Below, piece after piece: positions 1-9,570 of a stretch of 37,504 nt of DNA. This stretch comes from Saprospiraceae bacterium. GTDB lineage: Bacteria; Bacteroidota; Bacteroidia; Chitinophagales; Saprospiraceae. Where the stretch lies: positions 1 through 37,504 of the forward strand of contig JANQRV010000601.1 in NCBI GenBank assembly GCA_028284395.1. Direction: 5' to 3'. The position numbers and the translations under genes are program-made. The notes under the pieces were generated by a model. The model saw only the letters and a list, made by a program, of their open reading frames with translations. It was not told the DNA's origin and made no database searches. Positions within the stretch are counted from its first letter, which is position 1, and every line of letters begins with the position of its first letter.

Positions 1-1341
1 CAACCCCGAACCACCCTGGATCATCCCCCCATCCAACCATTCGTTCCCCATCACATCCAACCATTTTGTTGACAGTTCTCCTGCTACGTCCGATAGATCC
101 AGAGTCACCTGACCGCCGTTTGTAAAATAGATGGCATACTCCTTTCCGGGTATGGCCCGCAAATACGCTTCATTATCCGATCGGTTTGTCAAAAGATGAT
201 TACCGGGTACAGTATTAAAAAAGTCCATCGTATCCGCCAACATACGCATACTAAGGAGTACTTTTTGCGCTTCACTGCCCAGGCCAAGACCGGAAGTGGG
301 CCGGTGAAAACGCACGGCGGCCGATCCCAGAAATACGTTGCGGATAAAGCTTTCCATACCATTTTGACTCCCTCCTCCGTGACGCCCGAGATCATTTCCG
401 TATACTTTGATATTGGTAACGGGGCGAAGGTGATCCAAAACCCGCAATCGCTCGATCTGGGCCAGGCCATTATCCCAGTGTTGCTGACCACGCTGGTGAT
501 TGTTTTGCGAGATTTCTACAAAGTCATAAATCTCCGGGTGATCGAAGGTCTCCCGGTGCGTGATGTGCGACAAGTCGTGCGGATCCCACATTTCTGTGAT
601 GCATACGCGTTGATTTTCCTCGTGAGCCTTCTTTCGAATGTAATCCGCCCAGAAACGTCCCCAGGAAGCCGTAACCGAGGTCTCATTATCGATGCAATAC
701 AGGATGTGGTCGTACTGTAGGGAGTGAGAGAGCAACCGGTCGACAAATCGTTGTTGGAAATCCAAAACCCGGATATTGTTATCCTGCATGGGAATGGATC
801 GAAAAAATGGGTTCTCCGTCCAGGTGGGATGTGTTTTCACCACCTCTGGCAACTTAACCCGCTCTTTGGTATAGTTAGAGTTCTTAGCCGGATTAAAGGG
901 ATTTACCGCCCAGTTTCCGCGGTAGAAATCAAAGGTCGCCCAGACTTCAATCTGTACAATGATGTCCCTCTCGGCCGTCAATCTGAGAAAATCGGCAAAC
1001 CGCTGCCAATAATCCTCGTTCCAACGGCGCAGGTCGTACAGTTGTTTCTCCGGATCGAAGTAAAACGGCCAAAGGTTATTGCTATCCCTCGAAGACATCG
1101 TATTGCGTACGTAATTTCCGCCGACAGACTGCAGCAAGTCCAGATGTTCTTCCAAATTAGGTATCTGAAAGAGATTGTCCTCCACCGTTCCGCCCAACAG
1201 CAAGGTAGTGGCCCCCTTGTACTCCCAGTATTGAGGATGAACCGTACTGACCCGTATGCCATCCTGTCCGCTGATACGGGTTGTGAAAAAACACAGCGTG
1301 GTGATTGCGAGAAAAGTTCTTCTAATATTTCTTCCGTTCAT
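1..1341 (-). CDS. Exported glycoside-hydrolase-like protein (clan GH-A-type fold), 3' end beyond window
   Basis: The frame is open for 447 codons from an ATG at 1341 to the left edge without a stop, so the gene is cut at its 3' end. Residues 1-25 form a signal peptide ending near ISGQDG. The body reads like a cellulase-type TIM barrel: WEYKGATTLLLGG near the N-terminus, GGNYVRNTMSS, then IVQIEVW, and YCIDNETS with Asn219-Glu220. The Asn-Glu pair is the usual acid/base signature at the end of strand 4 in clan GH-A enzymes. The second catalytic glutamate was not assigned, and the substrate cannot be told. Only 17 bases separate it from the stop of the hybrid sensor-regulator upstream, so the two are probably cotranscribed and the regulator probably controls it. 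Long plus-strand ORFs over this region are antisense shadows. The export call is firm; the enzyme class is inferred from motifs. Confidence 0.72.
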   Translation of the reverse strand, partial: MNGRNIRRTFLAITTLCFFTTRISGQDGIRVSTVHPQYWEYKGATTLLLGGTVEDNLFQIPNLEEHLDLLQSVGGNYVRNTMSSRDSNNLWPFYFDPEKQLYDLRRWNEDYWQRFADFLRLTAERDIIVQIEVWATFDFYRGNWAVNPFNPAKNSNYTKERVKLPEVVKTHPTWTENPFFRSIPMQDNNIRVLDFQQRFVDRLLSHSLQYDHILYCIDNETSVTASWGRFWADYIRKKAHEENQRVCITEMWDPHDLSHITHRETFDHPEIYDFVEISQNNHQRGQQHWDNGLAQIERLRVLDHLRPVTNIKVYGNDLGRHGGGSQNGMESFIRNVFLGSAAVRFHRPTSGLGLGSEAQKVLLSMRMLADTMDFFNTVPGNHLLTNRSDNEAYLRAIPGKEYAIYFTNGGQVTLDLSDVAGELSTKWLDVMGNEWLDGGMIQGGSGL

Positions 1342-1358
1342 GAGCCATTGGTTTTCGT

Positions 1359-4300
1359 TTACGGATTTTTATGCAAAGTCCTTAGTTCTCGGGGAGCCAT
1401 TCCAAACTCTTCCGAAAAACAAGCCGAAAAATAGGAAGGGTTTTTAAATCCGACCGAATAGCCGACCTCGGATACATTCCAGTCGGTTTCCAGGAGAAGC
1501 GCCTTCGCCTTTTGTAGTCGTATTCGTCTGATAACCAGGGATGCCGACTGGCCGGTCAATGCTTTCAGCTTTCGGTGCAATTGGGTTCGGCTCGCATTCA
1601 TCAATCGACAAATCTGTTCGATTCCGAAATTTTCGTCCCCCATGTGTTCTTCCAACAGATGGCGAAGCAGACTCATAAAATCATCCTGTTTCTGCACCAC
1701 AGGGTCCTCGGCAACCTCAATCGAAGAGAGGGACCGGTAGCGCTTTTGGAGTTGCTTTCGCAGTTCTAGCAGTTTGCGGAGGCGAATTGTCAGCTCCCTG
1801 GACTCAAAAGGTTTCACCAGGTAAGCATCAGCCCCGTATTCCAGGCCGCGAAGCCTGGATTCCATATCCACCCTCGCTGTTAGCAGTAAGATCGGGATAT
1901 GACTGGTTCTATCGTCATTTCTAAGTTCCTGTACCAATTGATAACCGTCTTTTTCCGGCATCATGACATCACTGACAACCAAATCCGGCACCTCCATCAA
2001 TGCTTTTTCAAGACCGGCCTGTCCGTTCGTCGCATAGATCACATGATAGTCCATTTCCAAACATGAGGTCAAATACAATAAAACATCCTCATTGTCGTCA
2101 ATTAATAACACGGTCGCTTTTGCCGACGCGGACTCCGATCCCGATGACCCCGGTTTAGAAGCTTCTTCTATCGGGAAAGTCGTACCGTTCGACGCCGTAC
2201 GTCGCGAACCGGGCAGATAGACCGTAAAGGTGGTCCCGTGTCCCAGTTTGCTTTCTACTTCGATCCGCCCCTTCATCAAACGGATCAGTTCTTTTACCAA
2301 ACTCAAACCAATGCCATTTCCCTCCGTAGGTGTACTTCTGTTGTCAGTCGCCCGGTAATAGCGATCGAAAATCCGATTAAGTTCTTCCGCCGGAATGCCC
2401 GGTCCTGTGTCGCGAATTTCAATTTTGACTTCAGCAGGAACGACCATTTGCACGGAATGTGATTCCAGGTGCCGGACCATGAGGTAAACATCCCCACCCG
2501 CGGGAGTATATTTCAACGCATTGGACAACAGGTTTTGCAACACCGTTGTTAAGTGATCAGGATCAAAATTCAACCGAAGCTCTGCTGCTTCGCGCAAAAA
2601 ATGCAAACGGATGTTTTTTGCTGCCGCAACGGATTCGAAGCTCTGCAAATGATAACCGATGAAGCTGATTAACTCCCCATAAACCGGTTTAACCGGGAGT
2701 ATGTCCTTTTCCAGTTTGCTTAAGTCCAAAAGTTGATTCACAAGATTGAGCAATTGGACGGCATTGCGATGCACCATTTGTAGCGGATCCTTCAAGGGCG
2801 GCCTGACCTCGTTTTTCAGCTGATCCATAATACCCATTATGATGGTCAATGGCGTCCGGAACTCGTGAGTGATATTGGTGTAAAATTCGGATTTGAACGC
2901 ATCCAACTCCTTTAATCGGCGGGCTTCCGCGCGAATCGAATGACGAATCAATTCATATCTCCGGACTCCGATCAGTATGCTAGCCCCCAGCAAGGAGTAA
3001 AGGCCGTAAGCCCATCGGGTCTGCCACCAGGGCGGCCGGATCGAAATGGCAATCGCAGTACCACCATCACTCTCAACCGCTTCACGATCAGCTGCCCAGA
3101 CCCGAAAAGTATAATCGCCGGGAGGCAGATTCGTATACCGTACTTTCCGGTCCAATGCATCGGTTTCAAGCCATTTTTCATCATATCCCTCTAACCGGTA
3201 GCGAAACCGGCTTTTTTCCGGTTCCTGGAAGTGGAGACCAGACAAAAGGAATGAGAGATCGTTCTGCCGGTGATTTAATTCAATTGAAGAAGTATATAAA
3301 ATCGACTGATTGAGGGGAGAAACATCGGGCAAACTATCACCAAAAGTTCCGGCAACGGCGATCGGTCTTCCCTTTATTTCTAATTGACTGACATAGGTTT
3401 TTACAAGTCGGCTTTTTTCCCGAATCATCCCGGGTCGAAATCGGTATACGTATTCGTCATTCCCGGCATATAGAGCATCACCCAATGTGGGTCGGGTTTC
3501 TGCTTCCAGGCCCGTCGGGGCTCCCGGCAATCCGTACCTCTTTACCTGTCGGTCGTCGGGATCAAAAGTATAGAGGCCGCGGTCCGTGTTCAGCCAGAGT
3601 CGATTTTCTTCGTCAATATTGATCCCGTAAACGTTCTCATCCGGAAAATCCGAATTATAGGGCCTCCAATGTTCAAATGATATCGAATCCGGATCTAAGG
3701 ACGCCGATTGGATCAGGTTGAGGCCTCCTCCCTCCGTCCCCAGCCAGATCCGTCCACTATCATCTTCAACAATACTGCGCACAATGTTAGATGTCAAACT
3801 TTTCGGATCATTCCGTTTCTTCTGAAAATTGTACCATTGATCGCGCTGGCGGTCCCACAGAAACAGGCCCTGTCCATGAGCTGCCACCCACAATCTTTGT
3901 CGACTGTCCTCAAAAATCTCATGCACGATAAAAGAGGGCTTTTCCGCAATCGCAGTCACAAATTCGACGGCTCCGGTTTTCGGATCAAATCGGTGTAGTC
4001 CCGCAAAAGTCCCCACCCAGAACCGGCCGGTATGATCCTCCCAAAGACACCGGATGGCTCGATGTTTAAATCCGGACGCCTCTCCGTAGGTCTTCCAGGT
4101 TTGTCGGATCGGATCAAAGCTTTGCAGGCCATCGTGGGTGGCAAACCACATCACACCCTCTCGGTCCTCCATAATATCCCAAACCAGGTCGTTCGCCAAT
4201 CCGGACGTCCCGTCATCCGGTTTCTTGAAAGCCGTAGTTTTACCCGACCTGACATTGTAGTGATACAGGCCGTTTTTCCAAGTCCCGACCCAGAGATTTC

Positions 4301-5465
4301 CCCGGCCGTCTTCCACCAAACATTTAATATTAGGCAAATTGGAAGCCTCGGAAGCCTGGAATTGCACCGGCAGTATTTGAAAGTCATCCGTTTTTGTTGT
4401 CATTTGACTCACCCCGCCGGAAAGGTGGCCGATCCACAGTATTTCATCCCGACCCAGCCAAAGCGATTCGATCGAGTTTGAAGGCAAACTGTTCGGAAAT
4501 TGAGGGTCGTGTTGATACATTTGGTATTGACCGGACCCAGGATCGAAGTACACCAGCCCAAAATAAGTTGCCAACCAGACTCCCTTACCTCCGCCCGCCC
4601 ATATTCCCGTAATTCGATGGTCGTCTTTGGCAGATTTGAAAACGTCGTAGATAGCAAGTTCGAACGTCTGCGTGTGGATCGAATACACGCGCGAATCGCC
4701 AAAAGTCGAAAACCACACTTGCCCCCGATCGTCCGTGGATAAGCTTCGGATCCGATTGTCCCGAAACGCTCCCTGCCCATGGATTTCGCCCGCTTTGAAT
4801 TGTTTCACTGCTCCCGTTGCGGGGTCCAGTCGGTTCAAGCCGGCTCCCGAACTACCGATCCATATCCGTCCTTCGTCGTCTTCCGCAAGGCAACGAATGA
4901 GTCGGTGAGCCAGCTGGTCTGCTTCCTGCCCTCGATAACGATAATAAACACATTGACCGGCTTCCCGGTCCAACAACCTCAATCCGTCGAACGTTGCTAC
5001 CCAAAGTCGTCCTTGCCCATCTAGCAGTAGGTCGTTCACCCTACTACTCCACTGGATGGCCGTATCTTTAGACTGTATGGGGAAATTTGTAAACTCTTCC
5101 CGGTATCGATCGTATCGAACCAGGCCAATGTTTCCCGTTCCGATCCAGATGGCGCCATCCTTATCCTCGGCTAATGTTGTAATATAGTTGTCACCAATGC
5201 TGGTTGCATCCAGTGGATTTTCGCGGTAGACGCGCAAATCGTGTCCGTCGAATCTAAAGAGACCTTTCGTGGTAGCGATCCAAATAAAGCCCTCCCGGTC
5301 CTGTAGAATGTCTCGTACTTCTGCGTGCCCCAGTCCGAAGGCATCTTCAGCTAAGCGTTTGAACACCCCTTGCACCGGCTGTCCAAAAAGTGGGCACGAC
5401 ACAATAATTAGAAATAGAACCGAAATACGGGCCAGTGCCGAATGGGGTATCGTCAGGCGAGTCAT
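1359..5465 (-). CDS. Hybrid two-component system sensor/regulator (HTCS): beta-propeller, histidine kinase, receiver, AraC HTH
   Basis: This single protein (1368 aa) carries out the whole sensing-to-transcription path. A signal peptide (1-29) is followed by a periplasmic two-bladed-type reg_prop beta-propeller region (about 30-700) with recurring GxxWIGT / RLWVAT repeats. A Y_Y_Y domain (about 730-795, FRYRLEGYDEKW) and one membrane helix (about 808-828) come next. The cytoplasmic part has HisKA with His867 in ITHEFRTPL, HATPase (N box LLSNALKYTP, DTGPGIP, GNGIGLSLVKEL), a receiver with Asp1166 in VVSDVMMPEKDGY and Lys in YLVKPF, and a C-terminal AraC helix-turn-helix (about 1270-1365). All key catalytic residues are present. 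In Bacteroidota such proteins usually sense oligosaccharides and activate nearby polysaccharide-use genes, which fits the glycosidase-like gene 17 bases downstream. I chose the ATG at 5465; a TTG one codon earlier is also possible. Confidence 0.95.
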   Translation of the reverse strand: MTRLTIPHSALARISVLFLIIVSCPLFGQPVQGVFKRLAEDAFGLGHAEVRDILQDREGFIWIATTKGLFRFDGHDLRVYRENPLDATSIGDNYITTLAEDKDGAIWIGTGNIGLVRYDRYREEFTNFPIQSKDTAIQWSSRVNDLLLDGQGRLWVATFDGLRLLDREAGQCVYYRYRGQEADQLAHRLIRCLAEDDEGRIWIGSSGAGLNRLDPATGAVKQFKAGEIHGQGAFRDNRIRSLSTDDRGQVWFSTFGDSRVYSIHTQTFELAIYDVFKSAKDDHRITGIWAGGGKGVWLATYFGLVYFDPGSGQYQMYQHDPQFPNSLPSNSIESLWLGRDEILWIGHLSGGVSQMTTKTDDFQILPVQFQASEASNLPNIKCLVEDGRGNLWVGTWKNGLYHYNVRSGKTTAFKKPDDGTSGLANDLVWDIMEDREGVMWFATHDGLQSFDPIRQTWKTYGEASGFKHRAIRCLWEDHTGRFWVGTFAGLHRFDPKTGAVEFVTAIAEKPSFIVHEIFEDSRQRLWVAAHGQGLFLWDRQRDQWYNFQKKRNDPKSLTSNIVRSIVEDDSGRIWLGTEGGGLNLIQSASLDPDSISFEHWRPYNSDFPDENVYGINIDEENRLWLNTDRGLYTFDPDDRQVKRYGLPGAPTGLEAETRPTLGDALYAGNDEYVYRFRPGMIREKSRLVKTYVSQLEIKGRPIAVAGTFGDSLPDVSPLNQSILYTSSIELNHRQNDLSFLLSGLHFQEPEKSRFRYRLEGYDEKWLETDALDRKVRYTNLPPGDYTFRVWAADREAVESDGGTAIAISIRPPWWQTRWAYGLYSLLGASILIGVRRYELIRHSIRAEARRLKELDAFKSEFYTNITHEFRTPLTIIMGIMDQLKNEVRPPLKDPLQMVHRNAVQLLNLVNQLLDLSKLEKDILPVKPVYGELISFIGYHLQSFESVAAAKNIRLHFLREAAELRLNFDPDHLTTVLQNLLSNALKYTPAGGDVYLMVRHLESHSVQMVVPAEVKIEIRDTGPGIPAEELNRIFDRYYRATDNRSTPTEGNGIGLSLVKELIRLMKGRIEVESKLGHGTTFTVYLPGSRRTASNGTTFPIEEASKPGSSGSESASAKATVLLIDDNEDVLLYLTSCLEMDYHVIYATNGQAGLEKALMEVPDLVVSDVMMPEKDGYQLVQELRNDDRTSHIPILLLTARVDMESRLRGLEYGADAYLVKPFESRELTIRLRKLLELRKQLQKRYRSLSSIEVAEDPVVQKQDDFMSLLRHLLEEHMGDENFGIEQICRLMNASRTQLHRKLKALTGQSASLVIRRIRLQKAKALLLETDWNVSEVGYSVGFKNPSYFSACFSEEFGMAPRELRTLHKNP

Positions 5466-5527
5466 CAATGATGAATTATTTGAAATTTACGTAGTGCTTG
5501 TGCTTTGCAGTTGTCTTAAAGATAAGA

Positions 5528-5570
5528 ACTTGTTTGGGTTTTTCGCCTGGCAAGGGAATTCCAAACAAGT
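5528..5570. promoter_or_regulatory. 10-bp perfect inverted repeat upstream of the HTCS gene
   Basis: The arms acttgtttgg (5528-5537) and ccaaacaagt (5561-5570) are perfectly complementary with 23 bases between them. The site lies 63 bases before the HTCS start and 55 bases after the permease stop. It could be an operator for the AraC-type output domain or a weak terminator of the permease gene. There is no good T-tract on the minus strand, which speaks slightly against the terminator. Confidence 0.3.
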
Positions 5571-5625
5571 CCTAAGGTTAATATTGATGATCTTCGCTAA
5601 AGGTATTCGACAGCAACAGCCTCAC

Positions 5626-8043
5626 TTATTCCCGCTGCAGGGCCTTTACCGGATTCGCCGCAGCCGCCCTCGCCGTCTGTAACGCCACGGTAACCCAGGC
5701 AATCAGCAAGGCCATGAAACCGGCAAATAGGAACATCTGAGCCCCGATGGATATCCGATAGGCAAAGTCCTCCAACCAGTTATCCATAATGTACCAGGCC
5801 AGCGGAGTAGCCAAGGCAAAAGCAATGATGACCAGCCAGGTAAACTCCTTGGACAACAAGGTAATGATGCCCATACTCGATGCACCCAGGACTTTGCGAA
5901 TGCTGATTTCTTTGCGCTTTTGTTCGGCTGTAAAGGAAGCTAAGCCGATCAAACCCAGACAGGCAATCAGAATGGCTAATGCTGCAAAAATACCGAAAAT
6001 CCGGCCCTGTCGTTCCTCCGTTTCGTAAAGCGTCGCAAAGTTTTCATCTACAAAAGTGTATTCAAAGGGAGTTTCAATATTGAAACTCTTCCACACTTCT
6101 TCGATGTGAGCAATCGTTGTCGGAATGTTATTGGGTTTGATTCGAATGACGTAATTCCAGGCCATATACGGAGCAACAAAATAGACCGTTGGTACAATTT
6201 CTTCTTTCATTGACTCAAAATGGAAATCCTTCAATACACCGATTACATTGCCGTCCCGCTCTTCCCATTGGCCGCTCGTCCAGTCGGCAATTTCCGAACT
6301 CCCAAAACCCTTACCGATGGCCGTCTCATTGGTCCAACCAATCTCTTTGACAGCGGCTTCATTAAGGATAAAGGCCGTCTGCGCATCTGCAGAAAAGTCC
6401 CGGGAAAAACTACGGCCCGCAGCCAACTCGAATCCCATAGTTTCTATAAAATCAAAGTCCGTCCATACCGTTTGCATGCCCCTTTGTTCCTCCTCCGGCA
6501 CTCCTTCGGGCCTTGCTTTCAACGAACTGCTCAGGCTACCGGGAGGTACCCGCGATGAACCGGCGGAAGACACTACATTCGGATTCGCCGCCAGGCGTTC
6601 GGCAAACTGATCGTACTTCCCTCGCAGTTCACCCGGTGTTCCGCCGATCAACACGAGATGATCTTTGTCGAACCCGAGATCCATATTGCGACAATACTGC
6701 AACTGCTGGTATACGATGCCCGTGACGATCAAGAGAAAGATCGATGTCATGAACTGAAAAGAAACCAGTACTTTTCGGACCAATCCACTCTTCAGCCCTT
6801 TCCTCAATTGGCCGGAAAATACGACGACCGGCTGGAAAGCCGACAACAGCAATGCCGGATAGCTACCGGCGGCGACTCCGATCAGCAAGGCAATTCCGGT
6901 CAATCCAGCCCAAAGACTCCAGTTGCCGGCGAGACTAAGGGCAATCTCCCGGTCCGCCAGATTGTTGAAAGCAGGCAAAACGAGGTAAACGATCCCAATG
7001 GCGAATGTCAACGCCAACACCGTCAGCAGTATACTCTCACTTAAAAATTGGCCGACCAATTGCGAGCGTGTAGCTCCCGCCACTTTACGCATCCCCACTT
7101 CCCGGGCTCTTACGCTAGACCGCGCCGTTGCCAAATTCATATAATTGATGCAAGCAATGACCAAAATAAAGAGGGCAATAATGGAAAAGGCATATACGTA
7201 TGTGATATCGCCGCCCGCAAAAAAACTGGGGATGTCTTTCGAATACAAGTACAGATCCGACAATGGCTGCATGACTATAGCCGGTGAGGCCTCGCTCCAG
7301 CTTTTCAGTTTGACCGCTATGAAAGATGCCATCGGTGCTTTATAATCTGCCGGCATCTTACCGTCCGGAATTCTGGCGAAGGTTTCCACATAACCTTCAC
7401 CCCAGTTTTCCAAAACGATGCGGGAAAAAACTTGTCGGGCACAATTCATCGATGCCATGACATCGAAATTCAATTGCGAATTATTCGGCACATTTTCCAT
7501 CACAGCCGTCACCTCAAACAAATTGTCGCGGATGGTCAAAGACTTGCCGATTGGGTTGGCATCTTTAAAGTATTTTTTTGCCGCACGCTCCGATAACACA
7601 ATGGAATATGGATTTTGCAAAGCAGTCTCTGGGTCCCCCTCGATCAATGGATAATGAAAGACTTCAAACACCTCCGGATCGACAAAAGCAAAGGCCTCTT
7701 CCGTAAACAACTCTTCCTCCAACTCTATCAGTTCACGTCCTTGTGGCGCAAAGCGGATCAAAGTCATATCCGGAAAGTCCACGGCCAGTTCTTCCGCCAA
7801 TCGGTACGGACCGATCGCTCTCTGCGAAGTCTCTTTTGTCTGGGGGTTGGTTACCGAAAGGTTTAGGCGATAGATGTGATCCCGTTGCTCGTGAAAACGA
7901 TCGAAGCCGAGTTCGGTTTGCACGTACAACAAAATCAGCAATACGCACGCCACGCCGATCGAAAGCCCTACGATATTAATGAAGGTATAACCACGGAATT
8001 TCCAAAGGTTACGAATAGCGGTTTTCAAGTAATTTCTAAACAT
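5626..8043 (-). CDS. MacB/FtsX-type ABC transporter permease, orphan
   Basis: This 805-aa inner-membrane protein has the duplicated layout typical of Bacteroidota FtsX-like permeases. It has a first helix (about 19-43, FINIVGLSIGVACVLLILLY), a periplasmic MacB core (about 45-250), three helices with the coupling motif EVGMRKVAGATR, a further helix (FMTSIFLLIVTGIVY), a second periplasmic domain, and three C-terminal helices with the second coupling motif EISIRKVLGAS. It ends NPVKALQRE, as is common in the family. I start at the ATG at 8043 (MFRNYLK), where family members normally begin; an upstream in-frame start at 8112 would add an untypical 23-residue extension. No ATPase, membrane-fusion protein or TolC gene lies nearby, so its partner must be elsewhere. 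The usual roles are export of small molecules or peptides, or lipoprotein handling; the substrate is unknown. Confidence 0.9.
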   Translation of the reverse strand: MFRNYLKTAIRNLWKFRGYTFINIVGLSIGVACVLLILLYVQTELGFDRFHEQRDHIYRLNLSVTNPQTKETSQRAIGPYRLAEELAVDFPDMTLIRFAPQGRELIELEEELFTEEAFAFVDPEVFEVFHYPLIEGDPETALQNPYSIVLSERAAKKYFKDANPIGKSLTIRDNLFEVTAVMENVPNNSQLNFDVMASMNCARQVFSRIVLENWGEGYVETFARIPDGKMPADYKAPMASFIAVKLKSWSEASPAIVMQPLSDLYLYSKDIPSFFAGGDITYVYAFSIIALFILVIACINYMNLATARSSVRAREVGMRKVAGATRSQLVGQFLSESILLTVLALTFAIGIVYLVLPAFNNLADREIALSLAGNWSLWAGLTGIALLIGVAAGSYPALLLSAFQPVVVFSGQLRKGLKSGLVRKVLVSFQFMTSIFLLIVTGIVYQQLQYCRNMDLGFDKDHLVLIGGTPGELRGKYDQFAERLAANPNVVSSAGSSRVPPGSLSSSLKARPEGVPEEEQRGMQTVWTDFDFIETMGFELAAGRSFSRDFSADAQTAFILNEAAVKEIGWTNETAIGKGFGSSEIADWTSGQWEERDGNVIGVLKDFHFESMKEEIVPTVYFVAPYMAWNYVIRIKPNNIPTTIAHIEEVWKSFNIETPFEYTFVDENFATLYETEERQGRIFGIFAALAILIACLGLIGLASFTAEQKRKEISIRKVLGASSMGIITLLSKEFTWLVIIAFALATPLAWYIMDNWLEDFAYRISIGAQMFLFAGFMALLIAWVTVALQTARAAAANPVKALQRE

Positions 8044-8146
8044 GGTTGGCTGTTTTAAGGAATCTAAATGGATTGTGGATAGGCGTTGGGTTATAGAGAA
8101 TAGACTCCTCAAAATTGTAGAAGTTGCAAAATGTCAGCAGTTCCTG

Positions 8147-8950
8147 CTAAAACCAAATTTCCAACATCTGGTAAACAACCCGAAAACCGTTGTTTTGAAT
8201 GGCTTTCAGTGATCCCAGATTGGTTTTCTCACAGGAGCAAATGGGGATCATTCCTTGCTCCAAAGCCATTGCTTTAGCATTACTCAACAAAAAGGTACCC
8301 AGTCCTTTTCGCCGATGGTCAGGTGATACAATAATGCCTAGGTCAGCCAGTTGTGTATCGGAGGGACTATGCCTTACTTCGAAAGTCCCAATCACCTCTT
8401 CATTTTCAATAAACTGAAAAAGTTCTCCCTTATTGATTAAATCTCCCAAATACCCGGACAGCCAAAATTTTGGGCCACCCATACTTCGGTGGCAAAACTC
8501 GATCAGGGCTTCTAAATCGTCCCCCCTGGCCAATCGCACTTCTCCAGCCGGTCGACGCACCTCTCCTATTTCTAAAAAATCGTGAAAAAGATAACTGTGC
8601 ACCTCTACCTTCTGCTGTATCTGCAGCACCAAGGAAAGACAGATCGGATTATTCGTGCCGATGATTCCCTTTTTTATTCCTTGCTGCCGGATGAATTGTT
8701 GCAATACAGATAGACCGAGCGGTAACCAGCGTGGCTCCAGAAAAAATTGCAGGAGCCGGTTCTCCCCGTCCACACAAGCGTATCCGATCGTTGATCCATC
8801 CTTTGCAATGGACCAGTGCACGGCACTTTCGGTAAGGCTCTCCCACATGCCGTCTTGGGGTCCCGACAAAGTTTCACGCCAAAATTTCTTCCAGGGAAGC
8901 AATGATTCCGAGTTTTCAACTTTTTGAAAATCAAAGTTTTTTAAGTCCAT
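8147..8950 (-). CDS. GNAT-family N-acetyltransferase (267 aa)
   Basis: This is a probable cytoplasmic acetyl-CoA-dependent acyltransferase. The C-terminal half (about 135-267) is a GNAT domain with the acetyl-CoA loop in DHRRKGLGTFLL, the strand LADLGIIVSP before it, and the later TNLGSLKAIQNNGFRVV segment typical of motif B. The N-terminal half shows no motif I recognise, but it may be a degenerate second GNAT repeat (IGYACVDGENRLLQFFLEPRW). It starts 26 bases after the stop of another GNAT gene, and the two are very likely cotranscribed. The substrate cannot be deduced. Confidence 0.85.
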   Translation of the reverse strand: MDLKNFDFQKVENSESLLPWKKFWRETLSGPQDGMWESLTESAVHWSIAKDGSTIGYACVDGENRLLQFFLEPRWLPLGLSVLQQFIRQQGIKKGIIGTNNPICLSLVLQIQQKVEVHSYLFHDFLEIGEVRRPAGEVRLARGDDLEALIEFCHRSMGGPKFWLSGYLGDLINKGELFQFIENEEVIGTFEVRHSPSDTQLADLGIIVSPDHRRKGLGTFLLSNAKAMALEQGMIPICSCEKTNLGSLKAIQNNGFRVVYQMLEIWF

Positions 8951-8976
8951 TTAATTCATCCGTTTGTAACAGCGAG

Positions 8977-9492
8977 TTAAGAAGGGCGAAAAAGTACCAT
9001 CATTTTTTCATCGAGAAAAATTTCTTTGTCCCGAATGGCGTTTTTTCGAACACCAAAGACGCTAAAACCCTTCTTTTCGTAGATTCGTTCGGCTGCTTGG
9101 CCGGTCGCGTATACGCCTAATTCGATTTGCAGAATACCTGGGATCTTGAAGGCTTCTTCGATGGTCGCACCGAGCAAGCTTTGACCGATCCCCTGGCCCT
9201 GATGAGCTGGATCGACATACATTTGAATGATCCAGCCCCGGTGTTTCTCCCGTACCGAAGATTCCCGGGAGAATCCGCAGATCCCTACTAATTGATCGTC
9301 GGAAAGCGCGCCCATGATAAATTTATCGGGATGTTGTGTTTCGATGTTCAATTCAAAACTCAGTTTGGGCCGGGCCTTTTGTTCCGCATACACGGAACCA
9401 AAGTGACTTGGATAGTTTTTCAGACATTCCAGCCTGATCTGGCGGTACAATAAAGCTTCGTCGGGTCTCAACCTTCGGTAAATAAGATCCAT
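8977..9492 (-). CDS. GNAT-family N-acetyltransferase (171 aa)
   Basis: This is a single-domain GNAT protein of the usual size. The central MYVDPAHQGQGIGQSLL holds the acetyl-CoA pyrophosphate-binding loop (Q-G-Q-G-I-G). The C-terminal AAERIYEKKGFSVFGVRKNAI is the standard motif-B helix and strand. The N-terminus (YRRLRPDEALLYRQIRLECLKNYPSHFGS) resembles RimI/phosphinothricin-type acetyltransferases. It is the first gene of a two-gene unit with the larger GNAT protein downstream, and it lies just after a strong terminator that ends the pirin transcript. The substrate is unknown. Confidence 0.88.
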   Translation of the reverse strand: MDLIYRRLRPDEALLYRQIRLECLKNYPSHFGSVYAEQKARPKLSFELNIETQHPDKFIMGALSDDQLVGICGFSRESSVREKHRGWIIQMYVDPAHQGQGIGQSLLGATIEEAFKIPGILQIELGVYATGQAAERIYEKKGFSVFGVRKNAIRDKEIFLDEKMMVLFRPS

Positions 9493-9498
9493 AGCGAC

Positions 9499-9540
9499 AA
9501 AAATAAAAAAGCTCTGCGTAGTTTGGAAACTACGCAGAGC
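9499..9540 (-). terminator. Rho-independent terminator behind the pirin gene
   Basis: Perfect 14-bp arms, gctctgcgtagttt (9511-9524) and aaactacgcagagc (9527-9540), are separated by two bases. On the minus strand they are followed by a T-rich run (complement of 9499-9510). The site is 30 bases past the pirin stop and just before the first GNAT gene. Confidence 0.85.
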
Positions 9541-9570
9541 GATTTACTTATAGCTTCAGAATGAAGTTGT

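Noticed and set aside
196..1434. Two long plus-strand ORFs over the left end
   Set aside because: They lie antisense to a frame that is open for 447 codons from 1341 to the edge with a signal peptide and glycosidase-like motifs; the plus-strand translations show no domain or signal.
5703..8043. Other-strand and other-frame ORFs of 60-130 aa within the permease gene
   Set aside because: They are shadows of one intact 805-codon frame with clear helices and coupling motifs.
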